This document shows, in pieces, positions 44,199-53,332 of a DNA stretch of 64,000 nt. A program made the translations under genes and the position numbers. The notes under the pieces were generated by a model, which was not told the DNA's origin, ran no database searches, and saw only the letters and a program-made list of their open reading frames with translations. The stretch spans positions 1-64,000 of the forward strand of contig NZ_LGUR01000207.1 in assembly GCF_001270495.1 (NCBI RefSeq), read 5' to 3'. The DNA is from Streptomyces viridochromogenes (lineage in GTDB: Bacteria; Actinomycetota; Actinomycetes; Streptomycetales; Streptomycetaceae). Position 1 is the stretch's first letter, and every line of letters begins with the position of its first letter.

Positions 44199-44960
44199 AT
44201 GAGCAACGCCAAGAACACCGTCCTGACCGCAGCCGGTGAGCTGTTCGGAAAGAAGGACCCGAGCGTGGTGGACCGCTGGGTCGCCGCCGACTACCGCCAG
44301 CACAGCGCCCTGGCCGCCGACGGCCCCGAGGCCCTGCGTCAGCTGGTCGCCGGCCTGCCGGACGGATTCCGGTACGAGGGCGCCCGGGTGATCACCGACG
44401 GCGACCTGGTCGCCCTGCACGGCACGTACCACGGCTTCGGCCCCGACCCGCTGGTCGCCTTCGACATCTTCCGCGTCGACGCCGACGGCAAGCTCGCCGA
44501 GCACTGGGACGCCCTGACCCCGCTGGTCGAGGACACCGTCTCCGGCCGCTCCCAGACCGACGGCCCCACCGAGCCCGCCGACCTGGACCGGACCGAGGCC
44601 AACCGCGCCCTGGTGGCGGAGTTCGCCGAGAAGGTCCTCAAGGGCGCCGACTACTCGGTCCTGACCGACTACATCTCGACCGAGACCTACCACCAGTACA
44701 ACCCGGAGGCGGCCGACGGACTCGACGGCTTCGGCGCCGCCGCCGCGCAGTGGGCCGAACAGGGCAAGAACCTCGTCTACAAGACCGTCCACAAGGTCAT
44801 CGCCGAGGGCGACTTCGTCCTGCTCCAGTCCGAGGGCGAGTTCGGCGTCCCCGTCGCCTACTACGACCTCTTCCGCGTCCAGGGCGGCAAGATCGTCGAG
44901 CACTGGGACGTCGTCGCCCCGATCCCGGCCGAACTGCCCCACGGCAACGGCCTGTTCTGA
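44199..44960 (+). CDS. Tandem SnoaL/NTF2-like domain protein
   Basis: A 253-residue soluble protein made of two SnoaL-like cone domains. Each repeat shows the Y-HQ(H/Y) segment and the DIFRVDADGKLAEHWD / DLFRVQGGKIVEHWD ending; the two copies lie at about 1-115 and 130-245. Such domains act as isomerases, hydratases or ligand binders. ATG with GGAG eight nucleotides upstream. It is divergent from the truncated AraC gene, which may once have controlled it. Confidence 0.85.
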   Translation: MSNAKNTVLTAAGELFGKKDPSVVDRWVAADYRQHSALAADGPEALRQLVAGLPDGFRYEGARVITDGDLVALHGTYHGFGPDPLVAFDIFRVDADGKLAEHWDALTPLVEDTVSGRSQTDGPTEPADLDRTEANRALVAEFAEKVLKGADYSVLTDYISTETYHQYNPEAADGLDGFGAAAAQWAEQGKNLVYKTVHKVIAEGDFVLLQSEGEFGVPVAYYDLFRVQGGKIVEHWDVVAPIPAELPHGNGLF

Positions 44961-44989
44961 CACGCCCCGGCACCGGCCTGCGCTACGAG

Positions 44990-45208
44990 ACCCTTTCACG
45001 GCCCGACCAAGGGCGCGGAGGAGACCGTCGACCTCCACACCGCCGAGGTGGCCCCGGCCTGTTCATGCTCGGCTGGGTCGAAGCCTCCGGCATGACGGTC
45101 ACCCACCTCATGAACCTCAACACCCGAACCATCCACGCCTTCTGGACCTACGAGACGGACAACGGCCGAGTCGCCGAACTCCACACCGGAACCCTCGAAC
45201 CCGCCTGA
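44990..45208 (+). pseudogene. MoaF-related protein, C-terminal relic
   Basis: Two frames together read FHGPTKGAEETVDLHTAEVAP (one frame, about 44993-45055), then LFMLGWVEASGMTVTHLMNL and TRTIHAFWTYETDNGRVAEL to the stop. This matches the repeated calycin-like domain of MoaF-type proteins. One frameshift near 45056 and loss of the N-terminus make it non-functional. Confidence 0.6.
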
Positions 45209-45220
45209 AGGCTGCCCTCA

Positions 45221-45268
45221 CACGCCACCGTGCCCCCACCAGCCCACGAGTGAGGGCACGGCGGCGTG
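45221..45268. terminator. Hairpin terminator
   Basis: A 15-bp stem CACGCCACCGTGCCC / GGGCACGGCGGCGTG (one G-U pair) with an 18-nt loop, 13 nt after the relic stop. It probably serves the SnoaL transcript. Confidence 0.65.
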
Positions 45269-45389
45269 CGCCCACCCGCCGGGAGGACCACCGTGTACGC
45301 GACCCCGCTGCCGCTCGCCGCCTACCACGCCGCCATCGCCCTCGACGAGCCCTTCCGGTCCGACGTCGCAGACCTCCGCCGGCCTAAGG

Positions 45390-45503
45390 TCCGACGCCGA
45401 CCTCGCCCCACTCGTGAAGAAGGGCGACCTCGCCGTCGTCAGCGCCTACTACTCACTCGACACCGGCCGGGTGGCAGTCCTCACCGGTGCACCTTCTGCC
45501 TGA
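45390..45503 (+). pseudogene. Beta-carbonic anhydrase C-terminal relic
   Basis: Thirty-eight codons with stop read LAPLVKKGDLAVVSAYYSLD then TGRVAVL, the closing strand-helix of beta-carbonic anhydrases. The zinc ligands lie in the missing N-terminal part. The 95 nt before it contain an RBS-led GTG (45293) and an unrelated short frame. Confidence 0.55.
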
Positions 45504-45581
45504 CGGAACAGATCTTTCCCGCGTCGACTCGATCGAGACCCCGCCCTCACTGTCAAACCATGCTCGACGGAAGGAGTCCCA

Positions 45582-46150
45582 TGCCCCGCACGAACCGCAT
45601 GCGAGTACGAGAAGGTCGGATACCGCACCGGTCTCTGGCTGGGTGAACTGACACACTTCTACGACGTCGCAGAACAGGCCGGATTCGCAGTCACCATCGC
45701 CGGCATCGAGGGCGGACTCGTGCCACTGGACCCGGAGAGTCTCGCGCACACCGTCCTCGGCGACCTCGGCACCGACAAGCGGTATGCCGACCGCCTGTTC
45801 ATGGACAAGCTCAAGGAAACCGTGACCGTGTCCCAGGTCGACGTCACCGGCGGTCACGGTGTGATGTTCGACTATCACCAGAGCCAGGCGCTGGAGACGC
45901 TCGTCGCACGGTTCTACGAGACCGGCCGGATCGTCTCGGCCGTCTGCCACGGGCCGTGCGGCCTGCTCGACGTCACACTGAGCGACGGCGAGCCCCTGGT
46001 GAAGGGCAGAAAGGTCACCGGCTTCTCCTGGCGGGAGGAGGAACTCGCCCAGCGGGCGCACGCCGTCCCCTTCAGCCTTGGAGGACCGGCTCAAGGAACT
46101 TGGTGCGTCCTACAGCATCGCGGAGAAGCCCTTCGACATTCACGTCGTGG
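45582..46150 (+). pseudogene. DJ-1/PfpI-family protein pseudogene
   Basis: The start MPRTNR with GGAAGGAG upstream (45582) is out of frame with the body, which reads YEKVGYRTGLWLGELTHFYD, GGHGVMFDY and AVCHGPCGLLD. The last contains the nucleophile-elbow Cys of this family. A second frameshift near 46080 separates FSL from EDRLKELGASYSIAEKPF. With two frame breaks the protein cannot be made. Members are class I glutamine-amidotransferase-like chaperones, glyoxalases or proteases. Confidence 0.7.
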
Positions 46151-46154
46151 AAGA

Positions 46155-46524
46155 CGGCCGCCTCACGATCACCGAAGTACGCCGGAGCTCCTCTCAAACT
46201 TTCCTCACTGTCAGAGGCACGCTTCGCAACGAAGGATCCGAAACGGCTGTCGTTCCCGCCCAACTGCGCGGAAACGAGCTGGAGATCGTCAGGAACGGCC
46301 CATCCCTGGGCGGTGCGACGCTTGTGGACACCGCCGAGCGGAAGGTCTACTACGTCCTCCGCGACACGGACGGCCGGCCCCTCACGACCACAGGATTGTC
46401 CTTGCTCAAGGCGGGCGAGACCGTACCCGTGTACATGCAGTTCCCCGCCCCGCCCCAGGGCACGGCTGACGTCGAGTTCCGACTTCCGACGTTCGTTCCT
46501 GTCCCTCTACGACTGCCCACGTGA
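46155..46524 (+). pseudogene. C-terminal piece of an unrecognised beta-rich protein, fused to PfpI tail
   Basis: After the PfpI tail (DIHVVEDGRLTIT) the frame continues without a break into a different protein: FLTVRGTLRNEGSETAVV, then TAERKVYYVLRDTDGRPLTT and TADVEFRLPTFVPVPLRLPT, ending at a stop at 46524. It reads like the beta-sandwich C-terminus of a secreted or surface protein; the family is not recognised. The open frame starting with ATG at 46078 could still yield a 148-residue chimera. Confidence 0.45.
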
Positions 46525-46706
46525 AGACATACGGTGTCCCCAAACGGACCGACGGCGGTCAGCGTATGCATCCAATGATCCACAAGCCCCGGGTAGTGCG
46601 CACGCAGAGAGAAGAACATCCGCGCCAGTGCTTGCCTCCGCCCATTGTCGCGATCGGGAGCGAGCTCGGCGACGCGGACGAGTGGACTGGGCGTCCGACC
46701 CGCGGG

Positions 46707-47438
46707 TCATGCGTCCGGGTGTGCGCGGATGAGCGTGTCGAGGCGCCGCCATGCCGGCGACGCGGCGTTGACCGTGCCCTGGATGAGGGCGGGGATGTCG
46801 GAGGTTGCATCCAGCTGGGGCGGTTCGTCGGGTCCGTAGCGTTCCTGGGTCGCCTCGGCGATCCGGCGGGCGAGGTCGTCGATGCGGGGGTCGTCGGCGT
46901 CGAGGTCGTGCGCGTGGTCGTAGTCGAGGAAGAGCCGCCGTAGCGCCGGGTCGGCCAGGGTGTCGGCCTGGTCGTGAAACAGGGTGATCGCACGGTCCGG
47001 GTGGGTGGCGAACACAAGGATCCACAAGTCGCGTTGGAGGTCCACCCAACGAGGGGTGAATCCCCAGCGAGTCAGGTCCTCCAGGTGGGCACCGACCTCG
47101 GCGGGCAGCGGCGCCAGCCGCCCGGCGGCGAGCCGGCGCAAGCGCCCCTGCGTTGCCCGCAGGCCACGGATGCGGGCGGTGAGCTCGTCGTCGATCTCGC
47201 GCAGCGCCTGCTGGAACTCCTCGTCGGTCGCTGACCTCAGGTCGCGGATACGGGCCAGGGGGACGCCGGCTTCGGCGAGAGTGCGGATCTTGATCAGGGC
47301 GATGGCATCGTCGGCGCCGTATCGCCGGTAGCCGGACGCATCGCGGTCGGGCTCGGGGAGCAGCCCTTTGTCGTGGTAGACACGGACGGTCTTGATCGAC
47401 ACTCCGACGTACCTCGCCAGCTGCCCGATGGTGATCAC
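46707..47438 (-). CDS. MerR-family transcriptional regulator
   Basis: A 243-residue regulator. The N-terminal winged helix-turn-helix is TIGQLARYVGVSIKTVRVYH then DKGLLPEPDRDASGYRRYG, followed by a coiled-coil dimer helix and a C-terminal helical domain of about 140 residues rich in Asp/Arg, of the TipA-like ligand-binding size. It lacks the cysteines of metal sensors. The GTG at 47438 gives the standard MerR N-terminus; longer upstream frames are shadows. It is divergent from a small gene and shares the intergenic operator with it. Confidence 0.9.
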   Translation of the reverse strand: MITIGQLARYVGVSIKTVRVYHDKGLLPEPDRDASGYRRYGADDAIALIKIRTLAEAGVPLARIRDLRSATDEEFQQALREIDDELTARIRGLRATQGRLRRLAAGRLAPLPAEVGAHLEDLTRWGFTPRWVDLQRDLWILVFATHPDRAITLFHDQADTLADPALRRLFLDYDHAHDLDADDPRIDDLARRIAEATQERYGPDEPPQLDATSDIPALIQGTVNAASPAWRRLDTLIRAHPDA

Positions 47439-47454
47439 CCGGCCATGGTCCCAC

Positions 47455-47486
47455 TTGCCCCCTCCCCTGGGGCAGGGTTGCAGCAT
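47455..47486 (+). promoter_or_regulatory. MerR-type operator/promoter
   Basis: TTGCCC (47455-47460) and CAGCAT (47481-47486) are 20 nt apart, the overlong spacer typical of MerR-controlled promoters. The inverted repeat TGCCCC/GGGGCA (7-nt centre) lies within it. Transcription would begin about at the ATG at 47493, giving a leaderless message. Confidence 0.5.
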
Positions 47487-47492
47487 GGCGTC

Positions 47493-47786
47493 ATGGCGAA
47501 CATGAATGTCGATCGGCAGACCCTGCGCGAGCTGGCAGACGAGGGCAACGAGACCGCTTTGGACCGGCTGGCCGACCTCGCCGACGCAGCCGACGACCTC
47601 GGGGAGCTGAGCGAGCTGTTGGACGAGGGGTCCATGCACGCCGGTTTCCTGCTCACGCGACGCGCGGTGGCGACCGGCGACCTGCGCGAGCTGCAACGGA
47701 TCTCCGACGCCGGGTACGACGAGGCCGGCAACGAGCTGGACCGGTTGTTGGAGGCACCGGTCGACGGACCACGGGACCAAGGGTGA
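47493..47786 (+). CDS. Small hypothetical protein divergent from MerR
   Basis: A 97-residue acidic helical protein (NVDRQTLRELADEGNETALD, ELSELLDEG, ELQRISDAGYDEAGNELDRL). The repeated L-RELADEGN / L-RELQRISDAGY pattern looks like two or three short helical hairpins of the Sel1/ankyrin kind. Function unknown. It is probably activated by the divergent MerR regulator through the shared operator. The ATG at 47493 is preferred over the in-frame ATG at 47373, which lies inside the regulator. Confidence 0.6.
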   Translation: MANMNVDRQTLRELADEGNETALDRLADLADAADDLGELSELLDEGSMHAGFLLTRRAVATGDLRELQRISDAGYDEAGNELDRLLEAPVDGPRDQG

Positions 47787-47957
47787 GCGGCCGCCGCGGT
47801 GGGGTCCAGATCGCGGCCACGGAGTTCGGCGCACCGCCGGCGTGCTCGGGTCTGAGCGCTCGGCCTGGCCGAACCGGTGCGTGAGCGATAGACGGCAGGG
47901 AGGGCCGGCGCCTGCGGTGGACGCTGCGGCCACCTGGTCCCGGTGGTCACCTGGTGC

Positions 47958-48032
47958 TCAGATGGGATTGGGGTGTTCGAGCATGTAACCGTAGCCGCCG
48001 TGCAGTTGGACGCAGCGGTCCACGACCCAGCT
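47958..48032 (-). pseudogene. Acyl-CoA dehydrogenase C-terminal relic
   Basis: Twenty-five codons read VVDRCVQLHGGYGYMLEHP and a stop, the FAD/acyl-CoA-facing C-terminal signature (QxHGGYGYM) of acyl-CoA dehydrogenases. The rest of the gene is gone. Confidence 0.7.
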
Positions 48033-48035
48033 GGG

Positions 48036-48995
48036 CTAACGCACGCGCAGCCCTCGCCGCAGCCCGTCCATCACGTCTGCGAGCATCGTCTCGCTGATGG
48101 CCGCGCCCGTGAGCCCCACCGAGCCGTGGAACGTCCCCGGGTAGAGGTGGAACTCGGTGGTGACTCCCGCCTGTACCAGCCGTTGCGCGTAGCTCATCCC
48201 TTCGTCCCGCAGCGGGTCGAACTCGCAGACGTAGACGAACGCCGGCGGCAGCCCGTAGAGGTCCCCGGCACGGGCCGCGGCCGCGTACGCGGGAACGTCG
48301 GGGCCTCCGCGGCGGCCCTCGCCGCCCAGGTAGTGGCTCCAGCAGATCTCGGCGATGGGGCGGTTCCACACCGGAGTGTCGGTGAAGGCCCGCATCGACG
48401 GTGTCTCCAGCCGATCGTCCAGCATCGGAACGCCCAGGTACTGCATGCGGAGCGCCGGACCACCGCGGTCCCGGGCCAGCAGGGCCACGGCCGTGGCGAG
48501 TCCGCCGCCCGCGCTGTCGCCGCCGACTGCCAGCCGGGCCGGAGCGATGCCCAGCTCCACCGCGTGCCCGGCCGTCCAGACCAGCGCGGCGTAGGCATCC
48601 TCCAGTCCGGCCGGGAAGGGATGCTCGGGCGCGAGCCGGTAGCCCACCGAGACCACGACCGCGCCGACCTGGTCGGCGATGCGCAGCAGGTCGGAGTGGC
48701 AGAAGTCCGGACTGCCGAGCACGTATCCGCCGCCGTGCATGTACACCAGGCCGGGCAGGCCGCTGTCCGCCGCCTCGGCGCCGGCCGGGGTGTAGATCCG
48801 GACCGGGACCTGCGGTGCGCCCTCAGGCCCCGGGACGAGAGTGTCGCGGACGTCGACCGGCCGGGCCGGCTCGTACACGGGGAGGTTCGCCGTCATCTCC
48901 TTCTCGGCCGCGCGGGCGGCGGCGATGTCGGTGAACGGCAGATCGTTGATCATGGGGACAACATGGGCCAGCTCCGGATCGAAGGCGTAGGACAT
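48036..48995 (-). CDS. Alpha/beta hydrolase, hormone-sensitive lipase family
   Basis: A 319-residue cytosolic esterase. The HSL signature HGGGYVLGS forms the oxyanion hole; the nucleophile is in GGDSAGGGLA; the acid and His are in FDPLRDEG and FHGSVG. It hydrolyses short acyl esters. Upstream of its ATG lies a 37-nt segment nearly identical to the promoter region of the WYL regulator gene at 50207, so that regulator may control it. Confidence 0.9.
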   Translation of the reverse strand: MSYAFDPELAHVVPMINDLPFTDIAAARAAEKEMTANLPVYEPARPVDVRDTLVPGPEGAPQVPVRIYTPAGAEAADSGLPGLVYMHGGGYVLGSPDFCHSDLLRIADQVGAVVVSVGYRLAPEHPFPAGLEDAYAALVWTAGHAVELGIAPARLAVGGDSAGGGLATAVALLARDRGGPALRMQYLGVPMLDDRLETPSMRAFTDTPVWNRPIAEICWSHYLGGEGRRGGPDVPAYAAAARAGDLYGLPPAFVYVCEFDPLRDEGMSYAQRLVQAGVTTEFHLYPGTFHGSVGLTGAAISETMLADVMDGLRRGLRVR

Positions 48996-49049
48996 AGTGC
49001 TCTGCTCCTCGGAAGCGTCTCGCTCGCGCGATCTTCGGGACGACAGACA

Positions 49050-49086
49050 GCATTCCGCGCCATACGTGACATGCAGCGTCAGGATT
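49050..49086. promoter_or_regulatory. Duplicated operator-like segment, copy 1
   Basis: A 37-nt segment (GCATTCCGCGCCATACGTGA at its left end) matches 50158-50193 apart from one base and a short central change. It contains TGACATGCAGCGTCA (49067-49081), an imperfect inverted repeat. It lies 55 nt upstream of the alpha/beta hydrolase start. Confidence 0.5.
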
Positions 49087-49132
49087 CCCAGGGCATTTTC
49101 CGCAAAGCCGGCCGCTTTCGATCACGAGTGCG

Positions 49133-50148
49133 TCAGGACGACCGGGTGCGCCAGAGCGCGGTGACGTCGTCGGCCGGGGGTTCGGTGATCATGTGGTCGG
49201 CGTGGGCCGGGGAGCCGCCGATGGCGCGGGAGTTGGCCGTGGCTTGCGGGTCGTACGGCGGCCAGCCCGGGGAGCCGGTGGCGGCGAAGACGGCCCAGGC
49301 GCCGACGAGGGTGTCGCGAGCGGTGCGGTGTTCGGGGGTGTCGGCGCCGACGTCGGAGAGTTTGCCGAAGACGTGGAGCAGGTCGGCGCCGTGGAAGGCG
49401 CCCATGGCCGGTCCGCACGGTTCGTCGACGAGGAGGTAGTGGTAGGCGCGGCCTCTCGCCCCTGCCTGGGCCCGGGCCAGACGCGTGGCCGGGATCCGGT
49501 AGAGGGCGTCGGTGAGGAAGGCGCCGCGCAGGGCTGACAGGTCGTCGGGGTCGGCGGTGCGGTTCCGGTAGGCGTCGAGGAGCTTGTCCGGGTCTGTGAC
49601 TCCGGCGCGCCGCATTTCGGTGTACAGGGCGGTTTCGTCCTCGGGGCGGAAGGAGTCGCCGCCGATCATCTGGAAGACGCGGACTTCGTCGCGGGTGGCG
49701 CCGACGAGCAGGGGGATGCCGGCGGCGGCGCCGTCGGCGACGGCCTGCTGCGGGGCGACGGGCAGCACGCTGCCGTCGAGTACGGCACCCCAGGACCGGC
49801 CGCCGGGCAGGTTGCGCTGTCCGATGTCGCCGGTGACGACGGTGCTCTGCGCGTCCAGGATCCGCCAGCAGGTGACGGTGAGGAGGTCCTCCGGGCCGTC
49901 GAGGCCAAGTGCGGTGATCAGGTCCTCGGCCAGGGTGGTGGCGGTGGCCCGGTCGAAGATCCGGGAGGTGCTGCCGCTCTGCAGGATCGCTTTGTGGAAA
50001 AGGCCGGTGGCGGCGGGGGCGGCCAGCAGGGCTGCGATGGAGAAGGCGCCGGCGGACTGCCCCGCCAGGGTGATGTTGCCGGGGTCACCGCCGAAGGAGG
50101 CGATGTTGTCCCCTACCCAGCGCAGGGCGGCCATCTGGTCCTGGAGGG
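49133..50148 (-). pseudogene. Type-B carboxylesterase, N-terminally truncated
   Basis: The frame holds the carboxylesterase B core from LQDQMAALRWVGDNIASFGG to the end, with nucleophile Ser in AGQSAGA, the acid in TRDE(V) and catalytic His in GAFHGADLLHVFG. Family members are about 500 residues; here about 150 N-terminal residues, including the oxyanion-hole HGG loop, are missing. The homology is cut at about 50148 where the WYL promoter segment begins. The ORF can start at an ATG formed by that foreign sequence, but activity is unlikely. Confidence 0.7.
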
Positions 50149-50157
50149 CGGAAATGA

Positions 50158-50193
50158 GCATTCCGCCCATACGTGACACCCGGCGTCAGGATT
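50158..50193. promoter_or_regulatory. Duplicated operator-like segment, copy 2 (WYL regulator promoter)
   Basis: Contains TGACACCCGGCGTCA (50174-50188), an inverted repeat with arms TGACACC/GGCGTCA (one mismatch), 18 nt before the GTG of the WYL regulator. It fits an autoregulatory operator. Confidence 0.55.
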
Positions 50194-50206
50194 TACGCTC
50201 ACTCGT

Positions 50207-51175
50207 GTGAAAGCCGACCGACTGCTGTCCATCCTGCTACTCCTGCAGACCCGCGAGCGGATCTCCCACGTCGAGCTCGCCGAACGCATGGAGGTTTCGG
50301 TCCGCACCGTTTACCGGGACGTCGAGGCACTGTCCGCGGCCGGCGTCCCGGTGTGGACGGAGCGCGGGCGCAGTGGCGGTGTGCGGCTGCTGCCCGGCTA
50401 CCGCACCGACGTCACCGGGCTGACCAACGACGAGGCACGCGCCCTGTTCGTCCTCGCCACCGAGGGCACGCACGACGCGCTGGGCCTCGGCGAGGCGATC
50501 CGCTCGGCGCTGCGGAAGGTCATGGCCGCGCTGCCCGCCCCGCACCGCGGCGACGCCGCACGCACCAGCGAGCGCATCCTCGTCGACCCCGTCCGCTGGA
50601 TGCACGGCACCGAGACGGCCTCCGACGCCCACCTCGCGGAGCTCCAGCACGCCGCCTTCACCGACCGCCGGCTCCAGCTGACCTACCGCAGCGGCGACGC
50701 CCGCGAACCGCGCAGCCACACCGTGGACCCGTACGGGCTGGTGAGCAAGGCAGGCATCTGGTACCTGGTCGCCGACCGGGACGGTGAGCCCCGGCTGTTC
50801 CGCGCCGACCGCGTCCTTGCCGCCGCGGTCACCGACGAACCCGTCCACCGCCGTCCCGGCCAGAACCTCGCCAGCGTCTGGGCCCTGCTGCGTGAACGCT
50901 TCGAGCGCCTGCCGGACGGCATCCGCGTCCGCTGCCGCGTGCGCCGCGAGCAACTGGACGTCTTCCAGCGCCTGTTCACCTCCCAGCTGGTCGCCCCGCC
51001 TCGCACCACGGACGGTGGCTGCGTCCGCGCCGAACTCGCCTTCCGCGAACTTCCCGACGTACGCGGTCTACTCTCCCTGGGCGCCGCCGTCGAGGTCCTC
51101 GACCCGCCCGAGGCCCGCGCCGAACTCGCCGCGGTGTCCGCCGAACTCGCCGCGCTCTACGATGTGCGGGCCTGA
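50207..51175 (+). CDS. WYL-domain (YafY-type) transcriptional regulator
   Basis: A 322-residue regulator. The N-terminal winged helix-turn-helix (RLLSILLLLQTRERISHVEL, MEVSVRTVYRDVEALSAAGV) is followed by a WYL domain with KAGIWYLVADRDGEPRLFRADRV, which in this family senses a nucleotide or small ligand, and a C-terminal extension. It is divergent from the truncated esterase; the operator repeat between them recurs before the hydrolase at 48036. The GTG start at 50207 fits the family's MKADRLLSILL N-terminus. Confidence 0.88.
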   Translation: MKADRLLSILLLLQTRERISHVELAERMEVSVRTVYRDVEALSAAGVPVWTERGRSGGVRLLPGYRTDVTGLTNDEARALFVLATEGTHDALGLGEAIRSALRKVMAALPAPHRGDAARTSERILVDPVRWMHGTETASDAHLAELQHAAFTDRRLQLTYRSGDAREPRSHTVDPYGLVSKAGIWYLVADRDGEPRLFRADRVLAAAVTDEPVHRRPGQNLASVWALLRERFERLPDGIRVRCRVRREQLDVFQRLFTSQLVAPPRTTDGGCVRAELAFRELPDVRGLLSLGAAVEVLDPPEARAELAAVSAELAALYDVRA

Positions 51176-51264
51176 CGGCACCGACCGACCCACGCCGATG
51201 AACAGATCCGCAGCGAGACCGCCATCGCATTCGTCGGGCTGCGCCGCCTAGGTGTTCGGTCTCG

Positions 51265-51790
51265 GGAGGTTGTGGACGGGTGAGCCAGGTCTCGGCTGAG
51301 GGATCTTGAACAGGGCTCTTGCTGTCGTCGGCGAGCCGTGCGCAGGTACGGAAAGGTTCCGCATCGTTCATCCCGGCCAGTTCTTCCAGAAGGTTCGGGG
51401 CCGGCAGTGACGAGGACGACCTTGAGCGGGTTGACCGCCTGAGGGCGGGCCTTGGCTGCCGAGCCCTGGGCGAGTTTGTACATCCGGCCGCGCCGCACCG
51501 GTCAATCGCCCGCCTTGATCCGGGCCCGGACCCGCACGATCAGCACCACCCGGGCCGCGTTCTGGGCATCGAGCGGGTCCGACTTGCCGCGCCGGCGGCG
51601 CTCGGCCCGGTTCACGTCGAACACGTCCACGCCCCGAGCCAGCAGGCAGCGGAGCAGTGCCGCCCCGAAAGAGCCGGTCTCCTCTCCTCCACCCCGGCCC
51701 ACCCCAGCAGTTCACGATATCCGGCCGCACCGGCCTGGAACACCTCGATGCCGATCACTACCGCAGGCCAAGCGCGGCCCGTCGCGCTTC
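51265..51790 (-). pseudogene. IS110-family transposase relic
   Basis: Several frames together give the RuvC-like N-terminal part of an IS110 (DEDD) transposase: VFQAGAAGYRELLGWAG, then GSFGAALLRCLLARGVDVFD then VNRAERRRRGKSDPLDAQNAARV, then QAVNPLKVVLVTAG, ELAGMNDAEPFRTCARLAD. The KSDPLDA block is the family hallmark. At least two frameshifts and loss of the C-terminal Tnp domain make it inactive. Confidence 0.75.
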
Positions 51791-52474
51791 GAAGCCGTAC
51801 CCACAGCGTGCCCGCCAGTGGGGGACACCCACGGTGGACGGCAGTGTGGAAAGGCCCGCGCGCCGATACGGAAACCGGGAATCCACGCAGGTCAGCAATC
51901 GTATGGCCGCGCAAGCGCCGTCACTTCCCAAGTTGCTGCGCCCACTCCGTAGCGCACGTTCACGGTGACCACCACCATCGTCGGCGATGCGGTCGTGGCG
52001 GGTGACCTGACGAGGGCAGCCATCGCAAAGCATCGAAATCCACGTGTCTTCAGCGCCGCCCATGTGCCTTCTCGGCGTCGCAGGGCCATGCGGTCTCAGA
52101 TGACGTCGGTCGCGGAACAACTGCGTCTGGCGGCCGCCCGGGTGTGCTGTCCGGCTCTCGGCCCGCACGTCGCTGTACGCGCCGCGCCCGTGCCGGGACG
52201 CGCTGTTGTCCGTCCTGCGGTCCGGCGGTGCTTGAACCGACCTGACCGCGCCACCGGTTCGGCGAATCCGGTGCGGATCACCTGGGCGTGGAACGTCTCG
52301 GGATGTCTCCTGCGGCAGTCGTGCTGTCGGAACCCGAAAGAGCGGGACACGTTCGTTCGGCGGCCCGGGTGTGGAAGAGCCGGGTGGTGTGGGCGACGGG
52401 CCGGGGGCCGGCTCGGGGATACCTGGGCCGGGCTTCGTGAAGGAATGGCCCGTATGACCATTTTGACGACACCG
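51791..52474. other. Gap without recognisable gene
   Basis: About 680 nt between the IS110 relic and the IclR promoter. A 65-codon minus-strand ORF (51892-52089) and other shadows occur, none matching a family I know. Likely debris of the insertion. Confidence 0.4.
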
Positions 52475-52527
52475 TTGACAGACCCGACATGCGTACGTAG
52501 CTTCCCTCACTAGAACGATCCCTCTAG
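52475..52527 (+). promoter_or_regulatory. IclR gene promoter with downstream inverted repeat
   Basis: TTGACA (52475-52480) and TAGCTT (52498-52503) are 17 nt apart, a near-consensus housekeeping promoter. At and after the predicted start lies CTAGA-8 nt-TCTAG (52510-52527), a possible repressor site, then GGTGGAGG before the ATG at 52541. Confidence 0.6.
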
Positions 52528-52540
52528 CGGTGGAGGCCAC

Positions 52541-53332
52541 ATGCCCGAGACGGCCCCGGTCGCCGTTGCCATCCAGGACGCCCGGCTCGCAGCGACCCCC
52601 TCCATCCTGAACAAGGCCTTCGCGGTCCTGAACGCGTTCGACCAGAACAATCGCCGCATGCCCCTGGCCGAGGTCGCCCGGCGCAGCGAGCTGCCGAAGT
52701 CGACGGTGCACCGGGTGCTGGGCATGCTGACCCAGCTCGGCGCCGTGGTCCGGGAGGGCGACCGCTACCGCATGGGCCTGTCGATGTTCCAGCTCGGGTC
52801 CTGTTCCCCCGAGGTGGCCCTGCGGGACGTCGCTCTGCCACACATGGAGGCCCTGCACCGGGCCACCGGTCAGACGCTCCACCTCGCCGTGCTCCGGGGA
52901 GCGGACGTGATCTATCTGGAGAAGCTGCGCAGCCGTTCGGCCCGGCCGTTGCCCACCGTGGTCGGCGGGAGTCTGCCCGCTCATCTCACCGGAGTCGGCA
53001 AGGTGCTGCTGGCACACGTCGGCGCGGCGGAACGCGACGCCGTGCTGAGCGGAAGCCTGCGCGGCAGGACCGCTCAGTCCGTGGTCGATCCGGTGGTGCT
53101 GCGGCGTGAGCTGCGTCGGATCGAAGGAGAGGGTGTCGCCAGGGACCGGAGCGAGGCCGTCGAAGGGCTCAGCTGTGTCGCGGCACCGCTGCGTCTCGGC
53201 GGCCAGGTCGTCGCGGCCCTGTCGGTGGCGTTCCCGGCGGCCTCGGGGAACGGTGATGTGCTGATCAGGCCGCTCCGGGAAACGGCTGCCGCCGCGTCCA
53301 GGTCTCTGACACACGCCTCGGGGTCTCTGTGA
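52541..53332 (+). CDS. IclR-family transcriptional regulator
   Basis: A 263-residue regulator. The N-terminal winged helix-turn-helix is LNKAFAVLNAFDQNNRRMPL then AEVARRSELPKSTVHRVLGM, and the C-terminal GAF-like effector domain contains GSLPAHLTGVGKVLLA and LSCVAAPLRLGGQVVAALSV. IclR proteins commonly control aromatic catabolism. Two GTTCCG-type palindromes before the catabolic operon are the probable targets. The GTG of the following TetR gene overlaps its stop. Confidence 0.9.
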   Translation: MPETAPVAVAIQDARLAATPSILNKAFAVLNAFDQNNRRMPLAEVARRSELPKSTVHRVLGMLTQLGAVVREGDRYRMGLSMFQLGSCSPEVALRDVALPHMEALHRATGQTLHLAVLRGADVIYLEKLRSRSARPLPTVVGGSLPAHLTGVGKVLLAHVGAAERDAVLSGSLRGRTAQSVVDPVVLRRELRRIEGEGVARDRSEAVEGLSCVAAPLRLGGQVVAALSVAFPAASGNGDVLIRPLRETAAAASRSLTHASGSL

